Part shown: positions 1-12,181 of the stretch, piece after piece | How positions within the stretch are numbered: position 1 is the stretch's first letter | Layout of the letters: each line of letters opens with the position of its first letter | Assembly (NCBI GenBank): GCA_941918925.1 | Contig: OW799237.1 | Span: forward strand, 57,025,997-57,089,996 | Origin: Phyto melanocephala | Lineage: Eukaryota; Arthropoda; Insecta; Diptera; Rhinophoridae | Direction: 5' to 3' | DNA length: 64,000 nucleotides | Made by a program: the position numbers and the translations under genes | The notes under the pieces: model-generated | Seen by the model: the letters and a program-made list of their open reading frames with translations, nothing else | What the model was told of the DNA's origin: nothing | Databases searched by the model: none

Positions 1-1455
1 TAGATAATTTGGAAAATGCAACGTATTTAATTTATACACTAGTCCATCATGCCAGATTGAGTCGATATCAAGAAAAACGACTCCAGTACTTTTTCGATTA
101 CTTTTATTACATTCAAGAAAATTTACAACTCTTTTAAGTTGATGTACAGTGGAGTGCTCTTTTCGAAAACCAAATTGTTCTTGATTTATGATTCTCTAAA
201 ATTCTGGTGTAAATTATTTTCTCGAACACCTTATCCAATAGGCTTAGAATAATACTAATTGGCCTACAGCTGGAGGTTAATTTAGGATCCCTTTCAGATT
301 TGTGGATTCGAATTACCTTAGCCATTTAAAAAACGAGTGGGAAGTACCCATTGCTTAAACAAAAGTTAAATAGTTTACTTAAGATTTCAAAAAAGTAATT
401 CGGCATATTTTTAAGTACTATGCTGTTAATCCTATCTAAACCAGGCGATTTATTATTTTTTAATTTAATTTGACTTCAAACAAATTTGTAAGTTCAATAC
501 TTGTATCATCGGTAAGAGTTTGATTAGGGTCATTAATGTATCTTGATACAACCGATTCCATGGGTGATGGATTGTTAAAAGTAATGGTATATGAACTAGC
601 AAATACGTCAGCTATTGTATTTGCCTTCTCGACGTCAGAATTTAAAATTGTTCCATTTAAATGAAGAAGAAAGTTTTTGTTAATTTCCAAAACTTTTTAG
701 AACCGGTAGGCAGATTTGATATGAATTTCGACCAAGATTCAATTCTGTATTTATTTAGGTGAAAGTCAATAAGCTTATTTAGCTGCTTCAAGATGCAGTT
801 TAATTGCATTTTAAAATTTATATCCCTACGTCTTTGAAATTTGCGTCTATATTTGTTTCTCTGAGAAATTAGCATTTTACTAATTTCTGAAATTTCACGT
901 TGGAAGGGGTTTTTAAGACCAACTAATATTTTATTAGTAGTTTCTTTTACAATGGATATTAGTTTACTTAATGCTAAATCTAGATTACCTGTGTTTGTAA
1001 TATTTTTATCAATCTCTTGTAATATTATTTCACTTTCCATGAAGTTTTTTATAATGACTAATCGGCTCGATTATACAAGGGTAGCATTAAAATGCTATAG
1101 TGGTACATGGTCCGACTGCAACATATTTGGATGTGTTTCCAAGGTTGAAAAAGGAAGACAAGAGTTAGTTAAAAGGATGTCTACTGTAGACGGCTGTACT
1201 GGATTAATATTTTCTTCAAAACGAGTAAATGCATTTGAGTAATAAATGTAGTAGTTTGATTAAAGGCTATGGCTATAAAGCTCATTACCAGCAATATTGT
1301 TTGGAAAACAATTCCAGTGAGTATGTTGATCATTTAAGTCACCAAATAAAAAGAAGTCATTTGAACGTCTAGTTAAAGCATCCATGTCAGTTTTAAAATT
1401 TATAGTGTGAACCGGACTGTATGCAGATGCAAAAATCACAGTTGGTGATATTTCA
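1..1455 (-). pseudogene. Jockey-type LINE ORF2, rest of endonuclease and start of reverse transcriptase
   Basis: Minus-strand continuation of ORF2. Near 1450-1310 it reads SPTVIFASAYSPV and FFLFGDLNDQHTHW, the endonuclease D-x-N/H block. 1040-657 gives a linker rich in Lys/Arg with KFWKLTKTFF, and 325-134 gives the first reverse transcriptase blocks (RPISIILSLLDKVFEKI). Several frameshifts and stops make it dead. It runs off the left edge of the window. Confidence 0.75.
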
Positions 1456-3840
1456 TGTTCAATATGAAATATGTATATAGTGAATTCGTAAACACTATAA
1501 GGGATCTTAATCTTTATCAGCTAAATGGTATTTACAACACAAATTTTAGACTACTAGATTTAGTTTTTGTAAACGAATGTGCTGATATAACAATTAAACG
1601 TTCTAATGCAATTTCTCTGCCGGAGGATTGTCACCATCCCAAAATAGAAACCAATAAATCTGTTCCATCAACTTCTTTACCAAATATTTTTAATGTGAAT
1701 GAAAAAACTTTTTGCTTCAAAAAAACTAACTACAACATATTTACTGAACTTCTAAATTACACAAACTGCGCGAATTTGCTTTGTCAAACCAATTTAATTA
1801 ATAATTCGAAAAAATATCGACAACATAGTTAATAACTTTTATGAAAAAATTAATTTATATATCAATCAATGCACATCTAAAAGCTTTTATTTAAAACATA
1901 CTGGTCCACCATGGAACTCTAAGCATCTAAAAAGAACAAGCTTTATAAAAAATACAAAAAGTCTGGATCTTCTATTGACTATGCCAAATATTCTGTGATT
2001 CGTGCTCAATACAATAAACCAGTCTTGTTACTCTAGTTACTTAAATAAAATTCGAAAAAATCTGTTCCAAAAAGCTTCTAAAAGTTTGTTAATTCCAAAA
2101 GAAATACAATTGCATTTCCATCTGTTATGAAGTACCAAAATTTTGAATCCGTTGATGACTTAACAATAAGCAACATGTTCGAAGATTTCTTTTCTACCAC
2201 TTATTTCCATGCCAATTTTAATGAATCAAATAATTATCCGCTTACAGAATGCTTAAATCCAGCTTTATCAATTCCATTTCTTGATGAATCAACGGTTCTA
2301 ACCAGTTGAAAAAAGCTTAAATTTTCTTATAAATACGGACCTGATGGAATTCCCAGCAGCATTCTTATTAATTGTGCTGAGGCTTTCGCGCCCCTCTTAC
2401 TTTAATTTTCAACATTTTCATAAAGTGTGGTTATTCATTATTCTATTATATAAATCTGGCTCCAGAAATAACATTGCTAATTATAGAGGTATTGCTAAAC
2501 TTAGTATCATACCCAAAATGTTTGAGAAAATCATAACAGACCATATTTGTCATCAAGTGTCATCTATCTTGTCTCCTTTACAACATGGTTTTCGAAAGGG
2601 TTGTTCAACTGTAACTAATCTGCAGCACTTTACTATGCTACTAAATCGTGGTTTTGTTGAACAGAAGCAAACTGATGCGATTTACACCGACTTTAGTAAA
2701 GCTTTTGATAAAGTCAATCACAAACTTCTAATAAAAAAAACTTGATCTGATGGGATTTACGAAATACTGTCTTAACTGGATTTATTCGTATTTGACGAAT
2801 AGAAGGCAAAATATTCGTTTTGAAAATATAACTTTTAAGCCTATTGCTGTTATTTCTGGTGTCCCACGGGGAAGTCATCTTGGCCCATTGCTGTTTTCTC
2901 TATTAATTTTCAAAATTCTCGGATGTTCTAATTTATGCTGACGACGTTAAAATATTCCTTAGTTATAATCATCATGCTGATTATATCCTCTTTCAAAATA
3001 ACTTAGATACTTTTTGTTCTTGGTGTCATCTTAACCTAATGGAGCTGAATCCTGTAAAATGCAAATACATGTGTTTCTTTCGTAAATGCCATATTAACGC
3101 GAATTATGTCTTAAAAGGTCATACTCGGGACAGACTCAAAACTGTCTCCGACCTTGGAATTTTACTAGATCCTAAACTAAATTTTATTCAACATATCTCT
3201 GTTACTGTTAACAAATCACGTGCAGTACTTGGATTTAAAAAACGCTGGTCGAAGGAGTTTAAGGACCCATACATAACGAAACAATTATATACTTCCCTGG
3301 TCAGGCCTATTGTGAGTATGGTTCAATAATTTGGGATCCAACGTATAATGTTTACAACAATGGCATTGAGTCTGTACAAAAACAATTCCTGCTATTTTGT
3401 CTTCGAGGCCTAAACGGGAATCCGTTAAACATGCCGCCTTACACAAGTAGACTTGCTCTTATAAAGCTGCCAACGCTAAAAAGTCGAAGAACGATGCTAA
3501 ACGTCACGTTTGTTCTCAACTTAATAAAGGGAAATATATGCTCTGATTTCTTGATTTGCAATTTCTCTTTTAATGTACCATCTCGTTCTACACGTTATTT
3601 TTATCCACTATCTGTCAAAGTTTTCAGAAGAAATTATGCCAACTCTGATCCGTTTTTAAGAATTTGTACTGAATTTAATAAATTTTATCAATATGTTGAT
3701 TTTTCTTTTAATGTTAATATTGTAAAGTCTAAAATAATTTTTATCTTGAATAACTGAAAGTATGTATATATTTGTACTGTCTAAAAGTCTGTAAGGATCT
3801 TGAATCCATAGACCTAAATAAATAAAATGTTTTTATCAAA
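1456..3840 (+). mobile_element. LINE (Jockey-superfamily), plus strand, inserted in the minus-strand LINE
   Basis: 5'-truncated non-LTR element. 1500-1650 is endonuclease C terminus (FRLLDLVFVN...HHPK). 2330-2940 is reverse transcriptase: KYGPDGIPSSILIN in mixed frames, TDFSKAFDKVNHKLL, GVPRGSHLGPLLFS. 2925-2950 encodes YADD in a shifted frame. 3039-3757 covers thumb and C terminus (VSDLGILLDPKLNF, then RPIVEYGSIIWDP across a shift) and ends at a stop near 3757. The 3' end is A-rich with a repeated AAAATGTTTTTA at 3826-3850. At least four frameshifts/stops. It interrupts the minus-strand endonuclease gene, so it is the younger insertion. Confidence 0.75.
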
Positions 3841-3995
3841 ATGTTTTTAATATTGTATTTTACTGCGATGAGTACACCGCCACCATGAGTTGGTCGATCC
3901 TCTCTATAAATTTTGTGGCCACCAAGTTTAAATTTATGGTGGGGCTTTAAAAATGTCTCATTGATAAGGAGAATACCTTTCAACTTCCTTGTCAT
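3840..3995 (-). pseudogene. Jockey-type LINE ORF2, endonuclease N-terminal part
   Basis: Reads LLINETFLKPHHKFKLGG and then DRPTHGGGVLIAVK, the start of the APE-type endonuclease that nicks target DNA. It stops where a plus-strand LINE ends (about 3840) and resumes near 1450, so the two parts belong to one interrupted element. Confidence 0.7.
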
Positions 3996-4087
3996 ATAAA
4001 AATTTTTCCAGCTGTGAAGCTGCTGACTCAGTCGTTATGCCTTGAGCATTCCAGTGCATAACATGAACATTGTGACTAACTATTGAT

Positions 4088-4740
4088 TTATATTGCATGC
4101 TGAAGCATCATTCCCAGCACTCGAAGCTTGTCGTACTTATCTTGGCACCTTTGAAGTGCATCGACAGCATCAAAAAATATTTGCATCCATTTCTCATTAG
4201 AAATATCATCTTCATTTCTGTTAACAAGGGTCTCACTTCTTGTTACATCAAAGTACAGTACATTACTTTTAGCACCAGGGTCACGTGTATAATTTTGGTG
4301 TTCCTTACCAGGCAGTTGGGGAAAATTAACTTCATCGGAGTTGAAGTTCAGCATATTAGTCCTAACGAATCTCCAGGTATTCCTGACGACACGGGCATTT
4401 CAGGTCGTCAGCTCTGTGCTTTACATTTTTAAAATTCTTCCTAGCACAGTTGTAACATTTGTAGATAATGTTCTCACTATTAGCGGCTTTGTTTAATTGA
4501 CAGTCTGCAAATTCGTGATTACCCGCACAGGCTGCACACATTACTACTTTGTTACAGTTCCTAGCACCGTGACCATACATAGAGCATTTGGTGTATTGAG
4601 TAGGGCCTTTGCTGCCCTTGAGTGGTCTTTTCCAGTAAACGGCAATATTATTAAAACATCTTAGTTTCAGTATATTCCTCTTCGACACTTGTTGACGATC
4701 GAATTCAATTAGATATAGCGTATCATCTGCGGTTGATCTT
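4088..4740 (-). pseudogene. Jockey-type LINE ORF1 (gag-like, CCHC zinc knuckles)
   Basis: Minus-strand gag-like nucleic-acid-binding protein of a non-LTR retrotransposon, which packages the element RNA. About 100 residues carry three cysteine clusters: CSMYGHGARNC, CAACAGNHEFADC and a longer CYNC...LKC. The frame is broken near 4360; the C-terminal part (4088-4354) continues in another frame. ORF2 endonuclease sequence of the same element follows at 3840-3995 on the same strand. The 5' limit is unclear. Confidence 0.75.
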
Positions 4741-5689
4741 TTCGTGGTTATATGTACATATTTATATTTTTTAAATGTTTTAAAATAAAATATGAAATAA
4801 TTATTAAAGTAAAAACTAACTTTATTTTCTCAATGGTCTAAGTAGCTAGCGCTCTATTTTTCTTTTCTAACTTTATAATAACTTATTATGGGTACGTTCG
4901 TAAATGCAACGGTTGCGCATCACTGCAGCATATTAAAAGTAAAACGTTCATTAATGCAACCTTTGGCAGCACTTTTAAGCGTCAAAAGTTATTTTTGCAA
5001 ACAGTTGGCAGTGCTGCCGCAAATTTCTGCAAATATGACAACAGTTAAGTTTCTGATGCAATAGTGATTGAGTATACATACAATGGAAAAATAAGTAGCA
5101 TAAAAAAACAATTAATTCTATAATTAAATTTGTTTATATTTTTTCGTTTTTTACTATATTATATTATTATTTTTTTATTTTACGAATCAACCTTTTTTAA
5201 ATTGAGTTTATTTCTTATATTATAATTTAAGAAATGTTGTCGCTTTTAAGTCGAAGGTCACACACGACGATTTTAATTGCCCAACTTTTTCCATATTTTC
5301 TTTTGAACTTTTATGAGCTTTTATGTTCACACACGACGATTCCTTTGGCGATTTTTCTGTTTTGTTTAGCTTTTATTTTCTTACAAATTGTCATTTGTGC
5401 CCAGCGTTGCCATAATCATGATTTTGTCATATTTTTAAGGATTTTTTTTGCTAAAATATGATTTATGATTTTTTCCCCCAATATAATGATTTTTATTTTT
5501 AGAAATTATATTTTTTTAGTTGTTTTAAGTTTTAGATACGAAACATAATTTTTCTACAATTCTTATCAACAATCAATTTTTAAACCAATAAAGTTTTATA
5601 TCAGCTTGTCACAGGTCTATTAAAAACAGGTCGAACTCTATCTGTGTTTTTAAAGTATATTCTCAACATAATAAACAAATTTAACATAA
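4741..5689. other. AT-rich stretch without recognised gene
   Basis: No coding similarity recognised. 5390-5560 holds a CATGATTTT-rich segment that is repeated at 7381-7550, upstream of a second copy of the transposase remnant described next, so both belong to one repeat family. Confidence 0.4.
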
Positions 5690-6295
5690 TTTTTGAAACC
5701 ACATCATACAAAGAATTTGATGAAATGCAATGTCTTTATCTTAAAATTTTAGATAATGTCTTTATCTTAAAATTTTAGATAATTTTATAAAACCAAATTA
5801 CGTTAACATCAATTTAATTAATGAACTTGATTTTTGAATTGTTTCGTTTACAAAACGAAGATATTTATTTCCAATCTTAAAATTGGAGAAAATGAAAGAA
5901 AAAATTTGTTGAAAATTGTACTTCATTTTACATTGAGTTGTGTAAGCAAATACTAAAACGATTTGATTTTAACCATAATTATTTTAAAGAACTTTTTTTC
6001 ATTATTTTAAAAATAATTAATAGAAAAGTAGGTTCTTTAACAGGTTTAATACAAAACTTTTCAAATTTATTCAATTGATAAGAATGATGTTCAAAACTTA
6101 GAAAACTAGTTTAGAGAACTTTGTCTTCTCCACTTTGACGAACACTTTACAACTTTAGATGATCTAAGTTGTGAAGAATTTTGGTCAGAAGTCTCAAAAA
6201 TAACTCGAGATGACAAAATCTTACCTTTTCCGACTCTGTCAAAATTTGTCCTATTTCTTCTGCAAATGTTGAACGAATATTTTAAGTTTTAAATT
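5690..6295 (+). pseudogene. hAT-like transposase remnant
   Basis: Decayed frame with blocks typical of hAT transposase C-terminal halves: MQCLYLKILDNF...IKPN near 5725-5830, then EEFWSEVSKITRDDKILPF and LSKFVLF near 6170-6260, and in a shifted frame ISSANVERIF at 6258-6287, the family's dimerisation motif (SSANVER.F). Many stops. A shorter second copy lies at 7551-7700. The exact hAT clade cannot be told. Confidence 0.5.
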
Positions 6296-6720
6296 TAAAT
6301 AAAACAAAATATAGAAATAGATTAGATAACAGCACTCTTAAGGGTATATTATATTCAAAAGAATAAATACTTAAAGTTAAACGATTGCTCATGCTATATA
6401 TAATAATTAAAAGAAACATTTAAAATTTTATTGCGTTGCTGTTTATTTGGTCATGTGGAAGAGTATTCCAGAGATGGACAGAGTTTTAAAAGAACTGCCA
6501 ATTAGAAATAAGGCATTGGTATTTAGGAATTATAATATTTTTTTGCCCTTAATAATCTCGCGTATATAATTCTCTGACACAAATATTGCGGTTTCCCAGT
6601 GTATATAGATTTATGAAGAAAAGTTAACACTAAATGATACACCATATAGTGTCCTTGCGTATATATAAACCTGATCTCTCTTTAAAGATTATATACATAT
6701 CTTATTATGTTTTTGTGTGA
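6296..6720. other. No gene seen
   Basis: AT-rich sequence with no recognised coding block, between the hAT-like remnant and a mariner fragment. Confidence 0.3.
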
Positions 6721-7262
6721 CATATTGAACAGATCATAATGACCGGTCAGGCAGTTACTGTGAATGGTGTTCGCTATCGTGAGATGATAACGAACTTTTT
6801 ATGGCCCGAATTGGAAAATATGGATGTGGAAGATATATGGTTTCAACAGGACGGTGCCACTTGCCACCCAGCTCACGAAACAATGGCTCTTTGTCCAACA
6901 AATTCAATGGCCGCATTATCTCACGTGGTGGCGATGTCAATTGGGCACCAAGATCATGTAATTTGACACCGTTGGACTTCTTTTTTTGGGGTTATTTGTC
7001 TAGCAACAATTCACTAGCTAATGGATGAGATAATTCGGCACATTAACGGCATAGGACCTCAGTTTTGCCTCAGCGTCAATGAAAATTTAGACCATCGGAT
7101 GGAGGTGTGCAGCAGAGGTCGCGACGGCCATTTGGCCAATATTTTGTTTAATACATAATTGAATCATACCAATATTATGATTGTAAAAAGAAATGACAAT
7201 AATTTTCTAAATAGTTTGTTTTATTTAAAATCAACATCGGCCCTTAAAATTTAACCACCCTT
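6721..7262 (+). pseudogene. Mariner DD41D transposase fragment and 3' end
   Basis: Encodes the second half of a Tc1/mariner transposase with a frameshift near 6885. The first frame gives VTVNGVRYREMITNF and WFQQDGATCH with the second catalytic Asp; the second gives ISRGGDVNWAPRSC and LTPLDFFFWGYL with the third. The right end, CCACCCTT followed by TA at 7263, matches the terminal repeat of the short elements at 23080-23627 and 55517-56117, so this is a coding relative of those MITEs. The 5' half (DNA-binding domain, first Asp) is missing. Confidence 0.7.
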
Positions 7263-7396
7263 TAAAGCACATAAAGAGTTTATTCCATAGCTATTACCGT
7301 TGCTAAGAAAATAATAAATTTTGTGCCATAGAAGTACATAAAATTGGTGGTAGGTAACAATAATGCGGCACAGCCGAATATAGTACTCTTACTTCT
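7263..7396 (+). mobile_element. DINE-1-like element, 3' end
   Basis: Contains AAATTGGTGGTAGGTA, a hairpin around GGCACAGCC and TAGTACTCTTACTTC, matching the 3' ends of better copies (for example 23700-23770). The mariner fragment sits directly upstream, as in the copy at 21560-23770. Confidence 0.6.
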
Positions 7397-7550
7397 TTTC
7401 TTTGCCTCAGTGTTGCCTAAATCATGATTTTATCGTGTTTTTGATGATTTTTAGTCCAAAGTATGATTTGATGATTTTTTTCTCAAATGATAATTTTTTA
7501 TTTTTAGATATAGCTTTTTAATTTTTATTTCGCTTTATTTCAAATACAAA

Positions 7551-7700
7551 GAAAGATGATGAAATGCAACGCCTATATCTTAAAATATTAGATAGTTTTA
7601 TGAAACCAACCAACGTTAATAAAAATTTTAATGAGCTTGACTTTGAAAATAAAGAAAGAACTAAATATATCCACATTAATTCTGTAATGTACTTCTCTAA
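7551..7700 (+). pseudogene. hAT-like transposase remnant, second copy
   Basis: Reads MQRLYLKILDSFMKPTNVNKN then NELDFENKERTKYI; it parallels 5718-5850 and preserves an open frame of about 45 codons before running into tandem repeats. Too short to act. Confidence 0.45.
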
Positions 7701-8262
7701 AGCTTTCACCCGGCATGTCAGAACTTCATTCAGGTACGTCCGAAATGGCCCATATATCACTCACAATATTTGTAATACAAGTAGGACTTTTTACTATATT
7801 TTCACCCACTGCAGCGCCGCTCCTGAGGAAGGACTTAATATACCTGTTTTAGTTTTATAATCTACTCGTCATGGGCTTTCACCCGATATGTCACGACCAC
7901 TTTCAGGTATGTCGGAAATGGCCCGCATAACACGTAGAATATTTTTAATATCAGATGGATTTTTAAACATATTCTACCCCCTGTAGAGGCGGCCCTGAGA
8001 AAGAACTTTATATACCCGCTTTAGTTTTGTAATCTACTCATCAAGGGCTTTTATTCAATATGTCACAATATATCACCGCATATCATTTTAAATATTGTTA
8101 TGACAATTAGGGCATATTAATATATTTCCACCCCCTGTAGCGCCGCTCCTGAGGAAGAACTTAATATACCTGTTTCAGTTTTATAATCTACTCGTTATGG
8201 GCTTTCACCCGATATGTCACAACCCTATTCAGGTATGTCCGAAATGGACCGCCAGGTCGCGT
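7700..8262. repeat. Tandem array, ~155-174 bp unit, about 3.3 copies
   Basis: Units begin near 7700, 7874, 8045 and 8200 with GCTTTCACCCGATATGTCA-like sequence and contain CCTGTAGCGCCGCTCCTGAG and AATATACCTGTTTTAG. The third unit is the most diverged. The GC-richer core stands out from the AT-rich surroundings. Confidence 0.75.
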
Positions 8263-8375
8263 CAAAATGAGCATTTTCATAGTCTATAAACTTAACGTAC
8301 ATTTTTCTAATTTTTTTTATTAATTGTACTAAATTATTTTGTTTTTTATAAATTATTATTATAAAAATTAATTTT

Positions 8376-9075
8376 TATACCCGCCACCAAAAATATGGTG
8401 GGGGTATATTCATTTTGTCATTCCGTTTGTAACGCATCGAAATATCCATTTTAGACCCCATAAAGTATATATATTCTGAATCAGGGTTTGATTTGATGAC
8501 TATCTAGCTATGTCCATCCGTCTGTTGAAAGCACGATAGAGGTCGCACCGAAAAAGCTAGGGGCTCAAATTTTGCCAGAATCTTTCTTATAGACAAGGTT
8601 TGTTTGGTGACACGGCCACTTTAACGCCTACCTACCATACAACGCTTTATCTTAAACTCATATTTCTCTATGAATAAAAATTTTGGAAGAATAAAGGACT
8701 ATATTGAAATATCTAAGTTGTACTTATTAGTAGAAACTTTACTGACACCCCTACTTTACCGCCCACTTTCATTTATGTACATATATTCATTTTGTCATTC
8801 CTTTTGTAACACATCGAATATCCATTTTAGACCCCATAAAGTATATATATTTTGAATCAGGATTATGACGATCTAGCTATGTCCGTTCGTCTGTTGAAAG
8901 CACGGTAGAGGTCGGACCGAAAAAGCTAGGGGGCTCAAATTTTGCCAGAATATTTCTTATACGCAAGGTTTGTATTGAAAATGGGCTAAATCGGAATATT
9001 AGAAAGCGAGTTATAGCTTGTAATACAAGAGTAGGTAAAAAGACCATGTCCTTCCAACATCGAATTAAATGGAAT
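8376..9075 (+). mobile_element. DINE-1-like (Helentron-related) element, 5' part
   Basis: Starts TTATACCCGCCACC with an adjoining inverted GGTGGGGGTATA, then CATTTTGTCATTCCG, ACCCCATAAAGTATATATA and GTCCGTCTGTTGAAAGCACG, the layout of Drosophila INE-1/DINE-1. A second partial start at 8785-8960 repeats the same 5' segment. Its matching 3' end is at 14216-14296, so the I-clade LINE between them was inserted into it. Confidence 0.75.
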
Positions 9076-9260
9076 TGTGTTCCAACGTATTAACTAACGT
9101 TAGTCTCCGACTAACACTCGAGGAGTACAGTCCCATATTATCTGTGAATTGTTTAAGCGTATCGCGACAAAAACATTTATTTTTTAACAATTACAAACAG
9201 AGAACAATTGTTATTTTTTTATATTTTACAAGTGCTCAATTATTGTGATAATTAACAATA

Positions 9261-9960
9261 ATGGCCCCTGGGCCCCCCCTCATAGGGGATAACCGGTTTG
9301 CTATGCTAGCTGACCGTAGTCCCCAAAGCAAAAGAAAAAAGAGAAACAGAGGAGGATCTCCAATTGATTTTCCTACTCTCTCCCCTCCAGTTTTCAAAAC
9401 CCACAATCCAAAATACATCGTTGTAGCTGCAATTGACGACAAAAAACCTTTACCAGAATATTCGTGTTTCGCGATTCATAGAGCGCTTCACCTCATCAGT
9501 AAAGATATTACGTCTATCACTCAATTAAGAGATGGCAATTTACTCTTATTAGTCAAAGATAACTTAACAGCAAGTAATTTTCTTTCAACTAAGGAACTCT
9601 TTGGTATATTTCCAATCGTGTGTAAATTTCACGAACAACTAAATTTTACTAAAGGAACAATTTTTGCATCATTTCTTTAAAAAAATCCATCTAAAGAAAT
9701 CATACAAGAACTAAAACTCAGGGAGTAGTTGATATCTATAAATATGAAAAATTAGTAGAGGGAAAAAGCTCCTTTAGGAGTAATTCTTTTAACGTTTCTC
9801 CCAGAATCGATCAATATATCATGGTACAAGGTAAAAGTACGGGACTACACTCCAAACCCAATGAGGTGCAAAAATTGTCAATTACTAGGCCATACAACGA
9901 AACGATGTAAAAACTCTCCATCATGTGTTAACTGCAATCGTAAACAAAGAGGCTGCCTCC
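9261..9960 (+). pseudogene. I-clade LINE ORF1 (gag-like)
   Basis: Starts MAPGPPLIGDNRF followed by a basic stretch (SPQSKRKKRNRGG). Stops at 9678, then continues in other frames to a zinc knuckle reading CKNCQLLGHTTKRC near 9870-9920 and CVNCN. The knuckle's C-x2-C-x4-H-x4-C spacing is kept. It binds the element RNA in related LINEs. Confidence 0.65.
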
Positions 9961-11610
9961 ATTAGGAAGATAATTAAACTTTCCGCAAACGAAAGCATCC
10001 CTACATCATCTAATAGGAAAAAGACAAAAACCGTGCCTTGGTGGTCCCATGACCTCCAACTGCTTAGAAATAACAAGCAAAATTCTTGGAAAGAGTTCCG
10101 TCGTAATATGTCTTCAGAGAACCTTATAATCTACAAGATTTTTTCTTTTTTTTTTAACAGGGCAAAAAAGTTAGAGAAAATTAACTCATTTAAAGAGTTC
10201 ACAGACAACCTAAATCCAACAGCATCTCCAACTATTCTATGGCAAAACATAAGAAAATTAACAGGGAATTATATTCCTAAAACCATTTCATCTATCTCTT
10301 TTAATGGTAATACAATAACAACAGCCAACCAAATATCTGAAATTTTCGCTAAATATTGGTCAGATACATCCAAAGACTCGAATTTTTCAATTTGTTCAAA
10401 TCAGAAAAATCACTAACACTATCTTTACCAACTATAATATCATGTCCTTCTAGATCCATGGACATAGAGTCACCTCTCACAATTCAGGAATTTACCCATA
10501 GTCTAAAAACATCCAAAGGAAAAACCCCAGGCCTAGATAAAATATCTTATCCTATGATCAAAATGGTACCAGATTTTTTTAAATATCGTATATTAAACCT
10601 ATATAACAACATATTTGATTCGGGGATAATCCCCCAATTTTTAAAAACGGCCTCAGTGACTACTATACACAAAAGCAACAAACCATTAGACAATATAGAT
10701 TCATATCGACCAATCTCTCTACTCCCATGCATTGCTAAACTGCTTGAAAAAATTATTTCTAGACGCCTAATGTGGTTCATTAAAAAACACAAACTCTTAT
10801 CACGTAACCAAACTGGCTTTCAATCTGGCCTTGGCACCACTGATGCCCTTTTATTTTTAGACCACATCATATGCAAAAACCAATCAACTAGAAAACACAC
10901 CTCTATACTTTCAATAGACTTTATCAAAGCTTTTGACAGAACAGGAATTCACGTCGTACTTCGGAAACTGGCAAATTGGTCAATTGGGCCATAAATGTAC
11001 AACTTCATTAAATCATTTCTCACTAATAGAAAATTTTCTGTTCGTGCCAACAATACGTCCTCAAATATTTTCCCACTTGAAAACGGTATTCCTCAGGGAT
11101 CACCGTTATCAGTAACCTTATTTATAATTGCCTTCGACGACCTAAGTAACCTTCTAAACATGGACAAAAGAGTAGACCACTGCATTTATGCCGATGATCT
11201 CTATGTTATAGCAAAGAACAGAAAAATTACAAAATTGAACAAGCATTTCATGAAATTTTACTTAAAATAAACAACTGGTCGACAACTTCAGGTGCAGTTA
11301 TTTCGTTTGAAAAAACAAAACATCTGCATGTCTGCAAAAAACGTAACTGTAATGAAATCAACATAATTTTTAGAAACCTATCTATTGAAAATGTAAACCA
11401 CTGTAAAATTCTAGGCCTTAACATTGATTGTAAATATAATTTTAAATATCATTGTAATTATTTAAAAAAAGATTTAACTAGTAGACTAAACATTATTAAG
11501 TATTTATCATCTACTCCGAGCCGAATGCATACAAACAGCCTGCTAAGATTAATAAACGCCATTATATTGTCAAAAATTGATTATGGTTTAGTCATCTACA
11601 ATAAGACTTA
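9925..11610 (+). pseudogene. I-clade LINE reverse transcriptase
   Basis: 10022-10416 is the region before RT (KTKTVPWWSHDLQLLRN). 10500-10994 holds KGKTPGLDKISYPMIK, SYRPISLLPCIAKLLEKII, NQTGFQSGLGTTDALL and ILSIDFIKAFDR (first catalytic Asp). 11085-11200 holds GIPQGSPLSVTLF and CIYADDLYVIA (catalytic YADD). 11270-11600 is the thumb (KILGLNIDCKYNF). Breaks near 10400, 10990 and 11270 put it in several frames. Confidence 0.8.
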
Positions 11611-11616
11611 AAAACA

Positions 11617-12181
11617 GTGGAAAATATCCTTAACGCTGCCATAAGAACCAGTTTAAGAGCATTTCGTACGACCCCCATCAGGAACATGCAAGCAGAAAGT
11701 GGCTTTGAACCTCTCCGTGTGCATGCTAACAAACTCCTACACCGTCTTCTCTACAAGATTAGTCACCAATCACTTCTCTATAAACATGTTAAACTGTTAA
11801 AAAAGAGAAAAACAACACTAAAGTACCCATCAACGCTAAGCAACATTGTTAAAACTTCAAGGAAGCACAACATAAGTGATTATAATCCACCGTTAGAATT
11901 TCATCCTCCGTGGCTACTAGAATCAATCAATTTCTCAAAACAACTTCAAACCTTCAACAAAAGCAATACATCCCCAATAGTCTTCAAATCATTATTCAAT
12001 GAAATATTCAACAAATATAGCAAAAATAACTGGCACTTTATCTTTACAGATGGTTCCAAAACTACAAATCATGTAGGCTTTGCCATAACTGATGAAGCTG
12101 GAAGTACCCAAAAAATAAGAATATTACCACAGGAGGCAACGATATTTGAAGCCGAAGCAATAGCAATAATTGAAGCCTTAA
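11617..12181 (+). pseudogene. I-clade LINE connector and first part of RNase H
   Basis: ENILNAAIRTSLRAF through HVKLLKKRK is the post-RT region; NWHFIFTDGSKTTNHVGFA has the first RNase H Asp, and EAEAIAIIEALR its Glu. The frame is cut at TTAA (12178-12181) by a MITE and resumes at 12917. Confidence 0.75.

Noticed and set aside
4097..4432. Plus-strand 111-codon frame
   Set aside because: Antisense to the zinc-knuckle ORF1 of the minus-strand LINE.
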